A stretch of DNA of 64,000 bases from Aulostomus chinensis (GCA_037954235.1 JBBMOA010000013.1:20768501-20832500), one strand, 5' to 3'; positions 50,691-63,377 are shown, counted from the stretch's first letter. Notes: generated by a model not told the origin, from the letters alone. Made by a program: numbers and translations.

Positions 50691-53600
50691 TTGGCTTGAA
50701 TTAATGACATTCGTAATGGTTTACCAGTTCTCTAGTATTCCCACTTGTCTGTTTTTACTTTTTGATTTATTTTGCGTCGATCTACTTTTTTGCAAAAATC
50801 CCTCTGTGAATAAAAATGATTATTACCACTATTATACTGTATTTTCCTTTATTATGGTCATTTAATCCCGCTGCTTCTTCTGTCTTGGGTGGTGAATCAC
50901 ACTTTTAAAATAAAGATTATGATATTTGCTGGCAGAATGGAGATAATGACATTCACCTTAGTTGCTACTAAACTTACATTCGTATTTATCATAAAGAGAT
51001 AGTTTTCTTCCTCTGAAACAAAATGAGCAGTGTTTCTAAAATCTCATCCTCCAAACCACCTGCAGCTTAATCACAGCAGGACGTGCAGGGAAAGTGCCAT
51101 CTCTGGCTGTTTTGTAAAACTGATAAAAACAGAATGTAGAAAATCATTGCAGTGCGCTCACTGCCTGAGGCCCCACTTGTTATAGACTTTTAAAAAGACA
51201 GACACATACAGTAAGAGTGTATAAACACAGATGACAAAGATGGTCACCGAGTGCAGCTTTATTTTTAGAGACAAGAATATAAAAGAGCTGTTGAGAGGAT
51301 GTTGAGAGATTCACTGGCTAGATTTTACTTTGGTAAATTAAATCTTGTAAACCTCCAAATTGGAGATGTTCTTCTCTCGTGAGCATCATTTCTAATTAAC
51401 TTCTCCATCTTTTCCATGGCCGGCTAAATAAAAATCTCATGTGAGTCACACTGAAACCAAATGTGTTGGTCGTGAGTTTACTATCTGGAAAAGTTGTTTC
51501 AAATTAAAATCCTCCTGTTTTTCTACTTACAAGAGGAAAAACCTTCTTAATTGTGTATGTGACCACTCTTCATTAGGTCTTGGTGTGGTAGATATCTAGT
51601 AAAGGATCTATCAGCAGGGTGCCATCAAATCTGCAATTCATTGAATTCTTCGTGGGCTAAATCAAACAGGGAGTTTGTCTGCTGCCTTGTACGGTCTTGA
51701 TGAATTACTGAATCAAAGTGCAATTAGCCAACGTGTTTCCATGGATGCTTGTGCAGATGCAGTGGATTATAAAACGCACAGCAACTGTAATGAAAGGGGG
51801 AAAAAAAAGTCTATCCAATAAAGTGCCTTGAGGAGATGAGATCAACATGGACGTGAATGAGCTCTATCAGTCCTCCACAGAGAACTAAAGACCATCTACA
51901 TCAGGGAGTGTGAGATGCACAAGGGCTCTTCTTCCCATCTGTTCAGCAGTTATACAGCAGTAGAGGAGTAGTTTCCTACTGTATGATGAACACACTGAAC
52001 ACACACACTCACCACAGTTATGTATGTCACAAAGCAAATAAAAGAATGTTAATCATTAGGTTTAGGTTTAATGCCCCCACTGAAGGCGCGTTCACACTGG
52101 CCACCGAGCCGCTAATTTGCCCGTCTTTCTTGCGGCTCCGTGCGAGGTTTCAGACAGAGTGCGGCTAATTGGGGGTCAATTTTGGCAATATTCCTCCTCC
52201 GAGGGTTCACCGGTTGCTGCCTCCATTGTTATGTGAATCCAAGCTGTTAATGTGCCGGCTCGATGTGAGGTGGGACACAGACACGACAACATATTCCCAC
52301 CTCTACTGGGCTGCAAATTTGGCGCAATCGATGTCTAAAAAGGGTTTTAAACTGATCATTCTACTTTCTACTGTATTCTATCAATACTATTTTTAAAGCT
52401 ACAGTGTCATCCAGACGTTTTCAAAGTAAGAATCAGGATTTGGTTGAAAAAAAATATGGTTGAAATAAAGTCGTTTTACTGTTTTCCTACCTTCCAGGAG
52501 TCCAAAGCTAACAAATGATGGAGGACGGATCGTTTCCATGTATCAGGTGTACTCTGAGGTCACGTCAAACAGACACATAAGGCTAACTTGGCTAAATAGT
52601 TGACTGTCTATGAGATCAAATGACATAATTCTAACCCTATACAGGCATCCAGAAACCAAACCACAAGTAATGCAAGGAGGGATGACAAACCAAGCTTTGT
52701 CGAGGGGGAGGTCCACCAGCAGAAGAAGAAAACCCCTGGGGTGGTCCACTGGGTGTTTGTGAATGTAGTATTCAAGTGGTTTTTTTTTCTCCCCCTAACA
52801 CGCACTAAATGAAGTTAAATAGCAAGATGGGGCTGGATACACCGTCTAGTGTGTAATGTGGGCTATCACAGCAGAAATGGACGCTATATTAAGAATATGG
52901 AAAGCACTGTAGCATTAAACATGATCCATTATTTAGTATAAGAGGGAGAAATTTCTCTCAGTGTCTTGGTCTGATATAATAACTTGGTGCCAAATGAAAG
53001 GAGCGGGTAGAAGTACTTAATTCTGAGGAAAAATATGATGGTCTGTTCACGTCTATATTCTGACAGGCTTTTATCAGTGAATACAAGTATCTCAATATTA
53101 ACTATTGTTGTTGTCAATGGTTCTCTGAATTACTGTACCACTCCTAATGCTGTATAAGTATCAGAACAGATGAAGACAAATATTCTCTGTTCCTGCCAAA
53201 GACGAAGACGGAGAAAACCTTGCAGGGTTATACCGACAGTGTGATTGCACAGAACACTAATGATATGATGACTGCAAGACACGAGGCTTTCAGAGCTGAA
53301 GTGGAAAATCTGACAACTCAGAGCTCATTGCTCATATTCAAATTAGGCTCCATCACTGAAGTACAGTGGCTGCTTGTTTCCTCATATTTACATTTTATAT
53401 CTGCGTAATCTTGTGGGGATTTGTAGTAAAGTTGATGTTAATATTTGGTAAACTGCATCAGGATAGAGCCTGGTACATTTTTAAACGCTGCTGCAGCCAC
53501 AATTTTTAGTATTCCACCTGCGGGGAAGTGTATTTCAGACAAATCTGGAAACACTCAAATCATGTTTTGGTTTAAATACAGTCATTAAGGGAAAAAACTG

Positions 53601-55502
53601 TCAAAATGTGGATGTTTTTTTGCAAGTAGAGTAGCGAAGAGGTGGCGATAAAATCTAACACGGACTCTAGATATTTCATGATCATTTTTGTGGTAATGAT
53701 ATCCACTGATTTGAAACAGTACTCAAAACTCCCATTTCTCAGAGTAATCCTTACCATCATCATCAATATTAAGAGCTTCACAAATAATAATTCTAGACAG
53801 ACACTTTCCCTGCTCATTACTGTGCACAAATGTACCGTATGTACTTGTGCCTCAGGACCCCCTCTGGTGCTGGCAGACATATAGAAACGCTCAGCGGGTT
53901 GAGCTTTGAAGAGAAGCCTACAAGCAAAAAAGAAAAGTTTTGTATTTGCCATCGCTGTTACGACTCCATCATCGGGGAAACACTACCCACTGCAGAGGAG
54001 TGAGGCAAGCGACAGCTTAAAAACTTTTTTTTTTGGATTAAGTTTTATTTTGCTTTTCGAGCCGTTGCACTAATAACCAATTTTAAATTACCAACCTTGC
54101 ATGCAGTTTCTGGTGGTGGTCCGGAGCTGTGTTTAATGCAGACAGAGAGGACAGAAGGGTATGTGAATGTCTGGCTCTAAAACTGCAATAAATTTCCCTG
54201 TGTTGGCATGCACCTTTAAGAGGAAAACTGATTCTCTCTCTCTCTCACATACATTGTATACACATTAGGTGTGAAAGGTTACACAGTAGTCACAGTTTGG
54301 TTCACACCACCATTTGGACATCACGGTTCAGTAGGAGTTCAGTACAACTGGAAAAATGCATTTACGAAATCCCAAATGCATAAAGGTTCCTTCCCATAGT
54401 GCAAGTCACAGTCACGCTCCTGGAGAGGTGCGGTCACAAACTGCAGAAACAGGCACAGGAACCGAGACAGGAGGGAGAGAGGAGAGAATGTTTAAACCAT
54501 TGGCCGTCAGTTGTCTTTTTATGCTGAAGTTACTGTGGTAATTCCAGTCTCTCCTTGTTTAACTGAGATACAATTTTGCTGTTACCATTGATTTATAAGC
54601 TCCTTTTACCTTCAGGCCACCGTGGCTTGAATAGGTTCACATCCAACTACAATCCTGTTTTACAACAGTCAAACAACTCCACAATTTGAATACACACTGG
54701 TAGCTTGTTTGATAATAATGCAGAATATCCAATTATCCAATTAAGACCTGACATGGTCAGTGAATTAACATAAAATTCAACTTTAACAAGGCGTGGATTC
54801 ATCCGTGTGAAGATGTAAAGACATGATGGATGGTCAATTAAGAGTGAGTTAATTTGGAGCATTAATCCAGTTCATTAGCATCACCAAGAAAGCAGAGAAC
54901 ATGGAACAACAGCTCTCAAGTCTGAAGGGCCCTTTGCTTTCTATTACTTAAAAAGCATTTCATTAGTCAGTACTTGTTTAAATGTTTAATTAGAAAGTCT
55001 TTCTTTAATTTGAAACATTACCTTCTGCTAATTCAAGAAGCTATTTAATCATGGCACACTATGTGATACACAAAAACACATGTACACACACACACACAGA
55101 CATTTGCTGACAAAATATATTTCCTTACCCTCAACTGAAGCCAATTCTTACTTTATTGCTTAAGCCAAGTCTTAACCCTTAAACTGTCCTATGAAGGGTG
55201 TCTCAAAACAGTTTTCCCTGAGAAGGTTTCAAATTAGTCCCCACAAAGATAGCCTCATAACTTAACACACACACGTTGCTCAGTGTGTCCCTCTGACAGG
55301 TCAGTGTGCGTGCAAGAAAGCTGAAGGCGTACTGCAATTTTGATTGGCAGGTGGTTTTGGCACAGTAACACACAGTCAGACACACAATCTCAGCAGAGCA
55401 GTTTTTTTCTGCTGCAGCTGCCTGACCTCCAAACAGGACAGAGAAGCAGAGCCATAGGACATGGCGAGCTAATCAAAATCAACAAAGCCTGAACTAAGCT
55501 AC

Positions 55503-55520
55503 TTTTTTTTTTTTTTTTTT
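55503..55520. repeat. poly(T) tract
   Basis: A T homopolymer of about 18 bp followed by CCCC. Confidence 0.9.
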
Positions 55521-55766
55521 CCCCACAGTGCCACCAAATAATGGGATTATGCAATAATTCCCATTGCAGTAATTTAATGTTGGTAGGGGAAGGGGAAGAG
55601 AGAGATCTCAAGGTAACAAATCTGGCCGGCGTATCAAAGCCCTGCTGTGGGACGGGAGCTATACTCTATTGAGAATTACAGACACTTGCATTTAAAATTC
55701 GACACGGCAAAGTGTAAAATGATAAGGATTTGAGACCATTGAGTCATCCTGCAGCAGTAGTAGTAC

Positions 55767-55913
55767 CTGGGGGCAGGCTGGCTCGCTTCCTTTTCTTGCT
55801 ATTTTCAGCAGAGTTTTCCAGAGGAGGACAATCCGTCACCAGTGGCCCACTAGAACTGTTAAAATGGAGAGGGTCGTTGTTGGATGCTGGATCAAAGGGC
55901 AGAGCGTTGAGTC
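55767..55913 (-). CDS. enox2: enox2 internal coding exon (most upstream exon visible), basic-cluster N-terminal segment
   Basis: This 147-bp exon (49 codons, phase 1-1) has an acceptor TTTGTTGCAG and a donor CCCCCAG|GTACTA. It encodes a polar, Asn/Ser/Pro-rich peptide beginning GLNALPFDPASNNDPLHF and ending in a basic cluster, SKKRKRASLPP. It is assigned to enox2 because its phase-1 donor joins in frame to the next exon (26703-26572) to make Glu-Gly-Ile-His, and because it lies upstream on the same strand with no other gene nearby. I do not recognise this peptide in the human ENOX2 or ENOX1 sequences I know, so it may be a teleost-specific or alternative N-terminal segment. KKRKR resembles a monopartite nuclear localisation signal, which would be odd for a cell-surface protein. 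The start codon would be in an exon right of the window. The frame stays open upstream of the acceptor, with a Met at 56007, so an internal start cannot be excluded. Confidence 0.65.
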
Positions 55914-57620
55914 CTGCAACAAAGAAAAGTGAACGAACCAGATTCAATCTCAGTGTGAGACAGAAGACACAACATGCACTTAATTTGATAGCAGCACTTC
56001 TGTCCACAGCCCCAGTGTTGTGTAAAAGTCTGTTCGCCTTCCAATTACATTTTTCCCCATCAGAGAGAAATCTGTTCCAGCAGTTACTTCCTGTGGTAAC
56101 AAAGCCACAAGTAACATTTTGTTAATCTGAAGAGCAAACAAAACCATTTTATGACCATGTCTAATCATACTGTAATAGCATAGTAATGCAAGGAGTCAAA
56201 GTGGCTTTGGGAAATGACCACTGATTCTTTAAAACACTGGCGTCACATATTTTGGTGATGCTTGTTTTGGTGAGCATCAAGACAGGTCTAGTGACTGATC
56301 AGTGGAATTCTACGAAATGAGGATACTACGACGAGTGTCTTCTCTAGTTTTTGGCCTCCCGTGAGGAATCAACAGTATCCAATCTGACACAGGAATCAGA
56401 CATGAAGCTCGTCGGGACTCAACACACACGAGCCTCAAACTGATGACGCAAACATGAAGTGTTTTCCTGTTTATCAAGAAATATTTGTTGACAAGTCTCC
56501 CAGCGAAAGGACAGTAAGAAACAAAGGGAATGTGGAGGAAAGAGAGAGAGAATTAAAATATATAAATGGCAGAGACGGTGATTGGGGTGGGAGCAAGCAC
56601 ACACCATTCTAGTCCAGAACAATACACCCTACCAACCCTCACTGATGAATAAACTCATGCAGGGAATGCTGAAAAGAATAAATAATGTACACAAAATAAT
56701 GTGGAGGGTCTTAATAAATCATAATAAACATAACTCTGGGCTTCTGCTTCATGTATCAGCGATTCTTCGCACTTTAGGAGTTGTGTATTTGTTTATAATT
56801 CAGAGCAGGGTCCTGGAGAGACTTGGTCTACATTCATGAAAAATTCATGACATTTCTTAGTGTTCAGATTTGTTTTCCCTTCCGCCGCCCCACCTTCTCA
56901 AGACCCACATTACTGCCACTCTATATCAAAGGGTCCAAAGAAACAGGGGTCAGAAATCTTCATATCATGACATCATATCATCAAGGATTTTACATCTGGC
57001 CTATGTTTAAAAAAAAAAAAAAATTAAAAAGGAAGGATATTTTTATTATTTCAGTATTTATTACAGTTTGATGCTTTATTTTACTACAGTATCCCTTAGT
57101 TGCTGTGACACCTGACACTCTCCCATCTCTAGGACTAATAAAGGATAGATCTTGTCCTTGCGTCCATGAAAACTCAAAAAATAAACAGATTAAAGAATTC
57201 TGTGTCAACTGCACCTTAACATTTCGGGCTATAGCAAGACTGATCGTTAGCTTAACCGAACCACGCAACTCAGAAACTCAAAAAAACAGATGAAGAAAAG
57301 AATTGCTCTAACTCACTTTCTTTCAGCAAATACACTTACTCTGCCTCTTGTGACCTACGAGGATATTCAATTTCTACTGTCTACTCAGCATCAGAGTATT
57401 TGCATACACAGAAAAAAATGCACAAACTCGTGTTCAAAAACAGGACAGAGAGTTCCAGAGCAGAAGAGGAAGGGTCATGCCTGCAATCTGGCCACACACC
57501 CTGACAAATAAGGCCTGGAAATACATTAAGCCAGTGTGTGGGTGATTTGTTAGGCTTAGGCCTACTGCATATGAGACTGCATTTGTCAGTGTGATTTTCC
57601 TCCGAGTGTGTTTGAGAAGT

Positions 57621-57622
57621 CA

Positions 57623-57673
<51 letters not shown>
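57621..57673. repeat. compound (CT)n(CA)n microsatellite
   Basis: CT repeats pass directly into about 35 bp of CA repeats. Confidence 0.95.
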
Positions 57674-57676
<3 letters not shown>

Positions 57677-58233
57677 GCAACATTTCCAATGTTGATCCCT
57701 ACTAAGCATCAACCTGTCACACTCCTTTAAGGAGGACAGTCAATAGTCTAGAGAGTGAAATAAATCCAATTGCCTGCCATTGTTAACTCTGCAACCAATA
57801 AAAAAAGTTGCAGTTTGAATTTAAAGCGACAGTCCGCAAGTCAATTGCAAAAGATCCCATGAGGGAAAGCCAAAAACCCTGGAATGAGTGAAACCGCACG
57901 GAACAGCTGGCAGGAAAATACCACTCATCTGTTACTTCAAATCAAGATGGAGGGAAGAAGTTAACTTGTGCTTGTGCTGGAAAGGTTGTCCAAACATTTC
58001 ATATTTTTGTGAGAAAAGAGAAGGACTTGAAATCTGGTATAAAAGGAGGTTTGCACAGCGTGCAAAGAATACCAGAGGCCTGTAAAATGCCACAACAAGC
58101 AAAGATTTCTATTTGCAAGTGATGAGATCAGATTTGTTGAGTTCAGATTTTACACCAGCTTAAGTTGGTCAGTACCCATCGGGAAATGATCGATGCAAAA
58201 AGACAGTTTGAAACCCCATTTAGGCGTCCAGAC

Positions 58234-58437
58234 CAGGGGTGGGCAATCATGTGCCGTGGAGGGCCGTGTGTATGCAGGTTTTCCTTCCAACCAAACACTT
58301 TAACGGGTGATTCCACTGATTAACACACCTTCAGCCACAGAAGAGTGTTAATCAGTGGAATCACCTGTTAAAGTGTTTGGTTGGAAGGAAAACCTGCATA
58401 CACACGGCCCTCCATGGCACATGATTGCCCACCCCTG
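58234..58437. mobile_element. hAT-type hairpin MITE with perfect 8-bp TSD
   Basis: This 204-bp element begins CAGGGGTGGGCAATCATG and ends with the reverse complement. Its two arms are nearly perfect inverted copies around a short loop near 58325-58345, so the whole element can fold into one long hairpin. It is flanked on both sides by GTCCAGAC (58226-58233 and 58438-58445), a perfect 8-bp target-site duplication as made by hAT transposases. It has no coding capacity. Arm identity looks very high, which suggests a fairly recent insertion. Confidence 0.9.
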
Positions 58438-58740
58438 GTCCAGACGGAGCCGCTTCTGTTGCACAGAATAAACTTGTTACATGCAAAAAACGATTTAAAA
58501 CATTTGCAGGGTTAAACGACCGTTTTTAAGCACATTTGATATGATTTTCAGAACTTTGCATTACTTTGAGTGATAGAGATGCTCCAGTTGGTTGTACACC
58601 ACTATTTTGGCATTTCAGAAGCTTGATTATCCAGTCTTGAGCTTGTAAATAGTTGAACCAGTGATTGGACAGTTATGGCCATGAGCAGAAATACACTGAA
58701 TATGGATTAAAAATTCAAAGGTGTGCTTAGAAGTAAAAGC

Positions 58741-58763
58741 GTGTGTGTGTGTGTGTGTGTGTG
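58741..58763. repeat. (GT)n microsatellite
   Basis: A pure GT tract of 23 bp. Confidence 0.95.
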
Positions 58764-59950
58764 CATGTGAAAGTGTATATATGAATGTCTTTGTTAGATT
58801 ATTGCTCCTGTCTGCTGTGCTTCTCATGTGTCTGTAGGGTTGATGGATGATGCGTTTAAGTTTCTACATCTGGCTGGGAGGAAGAGGAGGGATGTCAGTA
58901 AGTATCAGTACCCAGGGGAGGAGAAAATAAAGCAGGCGAGGCCGAGTACATAAAGGAAATGAAAATCCTGAACTAAGAGGCCAACTTTATGCTCCGTGGC
59001 TTCACAAAATGATACAAGAAATATCAAATGGAGCCGACCTGATCTAACATGAAGGATGCATTAATAATATGCCCCATTAAAGGTATGGTGAGCCAGGAAA
59101 AGAAAGGACCATTAAAATATGCCATAAAAAGCAGTGGCTCATTAAAACCCAATTTAATCGCCTTGAATCCCAAACCAACAAGCGCATTTGCACCATGGAG
59201 CACGTGGGGATATTCATGCTGAATATGATGTCACCATATTGTCAGTAAGATGGGTTAACAACATGATTAGAAATGTAAGCCAGACCAGTGAGTGATTAGT
59301 TCCTTCACGTATGTGCCATCCTGATTTAAAGCATTTCACCAAGATAATTTCGTGTATGACTCACAAAAATTGCAGCAGGTATTAATAAGGACCTCATGAT
59401 ATGATACACACAAGATTCACAATAGGTGGGTCGGAATGGAGGACAGGCAGCAGTTGTGTCGCAATCTAGCCTCATGAAGACAACTTCCAGTGTTTTTGTT
59501 GTCTCTGCATTAATGATGGTAAAAGTCTATATATTTTTTGTTTTTCCACAGACAAAAGAAGCTGTTTGAATAGAAGCTGTGATCTAGGAGAGTGTAGTTT
59601 GTTCACTTCCAAAAAAAGAAAAAAAAATCAAAACAATATAATGTGCATTTCAATTTATCTTGAGGAACAATTGATTTTAAGAGTCCCGGGTGGAAACGGG
59701 AAGCCAACAGTGATTCAATCCTTACCTCCTCAAAACTCAAAAATAATTTACATCTTCTTTACTTGAGAGCATCAGTCACGAAAACATAAATAAGTTTGTT
59801 TTGAGGCACTTGCATTTACAGCCCACTCGCAGCTTCCATAAATGATAGGAAAAATCTGTAAAAATTCAGCTGAGAACCAAATAACACCACAGACAAGTCC
59901 TCATCTTATCCCGTAAAAAAAAAAAAAAAAATACCCAAGCAAGGTGGGTC

Positions 59951-60952
59951 TAGGGCTGGGCAAGAAACCGATTCATTTATCAATTAATTTGAATTTGTAC
60001 TTGATTTGTTTTAATAGAAATCAATTTTCTCTTCATCATCCTCCACCAACACTCCTTGTTGTTCAGAATGCGCGCCCCCCGCATGCTTGATATACAAACA
60101 ACGTGGCAGCGAGTGGTGAGATTTCACTCCCAAGAAAGGAAAAGTATCTTCAGTTATTTGGAACTGGTTTGGGTTTGTGTTGCTGCAAAGAGTGTTTAAA
60201 GGCTGTTGCTACCAAAGGTAGCAGCACTACCAATTTACAGCAGCACCTCAGAGAGGCATGCTGCCGAGTGGGAGAGCTGTTGCTCCCTATAAAAAGAACA
60301 AGACTGTGGCAGCCCAAGCACTGCCACCAAAACAACAACCTGGCGTCTTGGAAACATCTACCATCTGTATCCCATATGATAAGAAAGGGGCCTGGTGGAA
60401 AACGGTCACGGATGCAGTCACGATGTGTATTGCAAAAGATATGGTGCCCGCATACAACGTGGAAAAGCCGGGGTTCCTTGTTGCCTTGCCTCAGCTGTGT
60501 AACAATACACGCCAAAAGATCACTACGGCGCTGGAAGGGGTGTCGTTCTACTCCGCAACAACAGATCTGTGGTCCAGCAGAGTGATGCGGCCCTACCTAA
60601 ATTTATTGGTGCATTTCATTAGCGACAACTGGACTCTGTGAAGCATCTGCCTCCAAACTGCTTACTTTCCCGATGACAAAAAAAGGGGAAGTAATTGCCC
60701 AGGGGCTAAAGGGTGCTCTGAGCTTGTGGAATCTTGCTGAGGACCGACTCACCTATATGACTACAGGCAGCGGCACCAACATGATCAAAGCTCTGAAAGA
60801 GCAACTGAAAAATTTCTTTGTCATCTGCAAACTGATGTAGAGTAGGGTGGGGAAAAATTGATTTAAATCGTGAATCGGACTTGTTGTATACATTAAAAAA
60901 AAAAAAATCTGGGCTTTTGGGGGGGGGGGGGGGGGCATAAAGCCCAGCCCTA
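59951..60952 (+). mobile_element. hAT-superfamily transposon, internally deleted, with TIRs and TSDs
   Basis: The element starts TAGGGCTGGGC (59951-59961) and ends with its exact reverse complement GCCCAGCCCTA (60942-60952), an 11-bp perfect terminal inverted repeat. It is flanked by GGTGGGTC (59943-59950) and GGTGGATC (60953-60960), an 8-bp target-site duplication with one mismatch; 8 bp is the hAT length. At about 1 kb it is much shorter than an autonomous hAT (typically 2.5-4 kb). It carries only part of a transposase reading frame (listed separately), and a 17-base G run lies near its right end. It is a non-autonomous, decaying copy. Confidence 0.85.
60103..60840 (+). pseudogene. broken hAT (ZBED-like) transposase
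   Basis: The frame opening at 60103 begins like a BED zinc finger, with C-x2-C (CKEC), then TTNLQQHLREAC giving H-x4-C, and a hydrophobic KYLQLFG stretch ahead of it. Homology then shifts to the frame of 60258-60641, with KDMVPAYNVEKPGF and SFYSATTDLWSS; the Asp in TTDLWSS is where hAT transposases have their first catalytic Asp. A stop follows at 60639. Further similarity (LQTAYFPDD, then GEVIAQGLKGALSLW) needs at least two more frame changes. The usual TTD motif for the second catalytic Asp reads TTGSGTNM, so the Asp is lost. The catalytic C-terminal half and the hATC dimerisation domain are absent, so the gene cannot be active. Confidence 0.8.
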
Positions 60953-62111
60953 GGTGGATCCCTACGCCAATTACAGAGCTTGGAGGTAATCAAGCTCACA
61001 TAACGAATGAAGAAATTGCAGCACCATCCCATAGTGATGTATTTATTTGTTTTTAATAATGAGTTGAGGGAACAGAGGCAGCTGCGGAGATCAGAGCTGT
61101 CATCTTTCAGGTGAAGATGAAGGCATAAACCAGTGTTGCAATCTGCTGAAATTCTCCAAGCAACGCTGGTTTAAAACCTCTTTAGGTTTTAATCTGACTC
61201 TTACCAGTTTATAATGGCTCAGTATAAATAATGCAAGCATAAGGAAATGTGCATCAGCATAATATGGCAAGTAAGTGCTTAATTGAGGGCATGTGGCCTA
61301 AGCGGTGGGCCGCATATATCAGTGAGAAATGAGCCACACAGGAAGCCTGAATCAAGGACAGCTGGACAGGTGTGGAGGAACCTGATACTCTGAGATACGA
61401 GACATTTCACCCCTCGACCAAGGAGCTTCTTCTTTTCTTGACATATAGGTTTAAGGAAAGTCATCCAGAGGACTTTGCACTTACTCAACTCAATGAGAAG
61501 GATCCTGTGATATTAAAATCCCAAGCATCAGAGGTTCAAGTGCAAAATCAGAACTGTAAATCGACAGTCACTAAACAGACTAAGGGCTTTCGCACTCACC
61601 GATCAGGTTTTGAACTTCTCATGCTGAAGACAGAAAACTGGGCACAGACTGGATCGTTTAAGAACTACAAATCAAATGCAGTCAGAAATGATGATGCAGT
61701 CACATTTAAGAGGTCGCACACGCTAAGTTCTACGCATAGGAGAGTTCTGAGCATATGAGGCCGCTCCTGATATAGCGTCAAGCGTTTTGGACGTCTCTAC
61801 GTCATGACTTTCATATTGAAAGAATGTGAATACCTTCTTCTTGGCTCTGCAGTGAGCTGCCTCTACTTTAATCAGAGGTGGGTGGTCCAGGTCCTGAAGT
61901 GAGTGTATGTGAGACTGAGCTCAGTCTGATCCAGACGCATCATTCACAGCAGTTCACACCTTTTTGTTTGCCAACATTGAACATTTGCCAATATTAGGGT
62001 TCTAATGTCACATTACCACTCTCTATCATCACTCCATGACTGTCAACATTCATATATGAGAGGCAGAGGTTTTAGGCATGAGGACACTCATTTTTGAAAC
62101 AGCTGCTACAT

Positions 62112-62142
62112 CCCCCCCCCCCCACACACACACACACACACA
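62112..62142. repeat. poly(C) plus (CA)n microsatellite
   Basis: A 12-base C run followed by CA repeats. Confidence 0.95.
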
Positions 62143-62514
62143 ACTCTCATGTCAAACACAAACGGAAAAGCGATATGTCACGCAATGAAGGGCACATTAC
62201 CGCAAAATATGTGAGAAATGAGTGTTCTTCACCTTTACATGTTACCTCTTAGATTCTTTTTAGTCTCTGTACCCAAAGATACATCAAGAAAAACTTAACA
62301 GCCTAAACTGAACAGTAATGTCACCTCAATGGGGAGAGGGGACGGGGGTGCAAAAATGTCTGTTGCTTCGTTATATGACACACAATGCGCTGAAGTTTGA
62401 CTTCTGTATTTAACTCAACTACAGAGAAGTGAGCAGTGGCGTGCAGCACTCAGGGACCAGCTCCAGATCCCCTGCCAGCACCTTTGTCAGGAGTATAATA
62501 CATATCTCTGATCA

Positions 62515-62655
62515 GGAGGGAAACCAGGAGGAAATCCTTGCAGAGACGGCAGTGGAACACTGAAACTCAACACAGGAAGGACCTGGGCCGGCCAGGACTC
62601 AAACCCAGGAGCTTCTTACTGTGAGGCAACAGTGCTAACCACTCTTTCACTCTCC
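62515..62655 (-). mobile_element. tRNA-derived SINE head fragment, minus orientation
   Basis: Read on the minus strand, GTGGTTAGCACTGTTGCC is A-box-like and CTCCTGGGTTTGAGTCC is B-box-like, followed by GGCCGGCCCAGGTCCTTCC and GTGTTGAGTTTCAG. This is the 5' head of the SINE family whose 3' half lies at 3384-3683. The tail is missing. It is not a functional tRNA gene: the cloverleaf cannot be completed. Confidence 0.7.
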
Positions 62656-63377
62656 TTTTGGTTTAACTAATGCTTTTGGTGAGATGCTGTGGAACAGAAC
62701 CAAAAAAACCTATACACGACAACTTGTGCTTCTTTTATTTTAGATAACTGCAAATAAAACAATAAACCACCTTGAAAAAGGATTCTGGCCATCTCACCAG
62801 GGAGGGAAAAACTAACATGCCATCCTGTTGTGTGTTGTTATTGGTGTACAACAAGTATCCAGGCTGTCCGTTGGGATTAGATGAAGGACATGAACTGATT
62901 GCGCCACTGAAGCTTGAGACACCGGGGGACAAAAGTCACTCCTCAGGTTGTCACTGTTTTTCTAAAAGTGATTTAAAACGACTAAAATCAAAATGATGAT
63001 GAAACTATGATAAACTGATCAAAGTACATGTAGGTTCATCTAAATTCCATGGCGTTTGTATTTAAGCTGCAAAAGAAATGTCAAATATGTGAACCTGCGA
63101 CTGAAGAATACGCAGTCTTCTCATAGTGAATCGAAAAGAAAAACAGAGGGGTCACATTGATAGTCACAATTAGTCATGCAGGTCACAAGTCACATTTAGA
63201 TAACACTCCGAATCATGCTGCAATGCAATTACAGAGGGCTTGCTGCTGTGGGTCAGAGTACAGGGACAGTCCTGGCACATCCATCCACACCGTCCAAAAT
63301 TAGCCTTCAGTCACTTGAAACGCTACTGGAGAGATAAAAGTCACAAGACCTCCATCAGGTCTTCCTAAAAAGTTTGT

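Larger units (their letters stand above)
26704..55766 (-). other. enox2: enox2 intron (29,063 bp)
   Basis: This very large intron separates the upstream basic-cluster exon from the conserved N-terminal exon. It contains most of the microsatellites, two degraded LINE fragments, two dispersed fish repeats, a GATA-motif cluster and a 3'UTR-like AT-rich segment. 32800-35040, 35500-37740, 37810-40080, 44900-50390 and 50700-55500 hold no gene I can support. 46440-46640 is purine- and GC-rich, and 52070-52340 is GC-richer than its surroundings. Confidence 0.75.

Noticed and set aside
53855..53880. CTCF-like word in CCCCCTCTGGTGCTGG
   Set aside because: It deviates from the core at key positions, so it is too weak to list.
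61372..61758. 128-codon plus-strand ORF
   Set aside because: No recognisable motif, no promoter or poly(A) context, and antisense to the gene; not supported as a gene.
62515..62655. Possible tRNA gene suggested by A-box and B-box words
   Set aside because: No cloverleaf can be completed and the flanking sequence is that of a SINE; listed as a SINE head instead.
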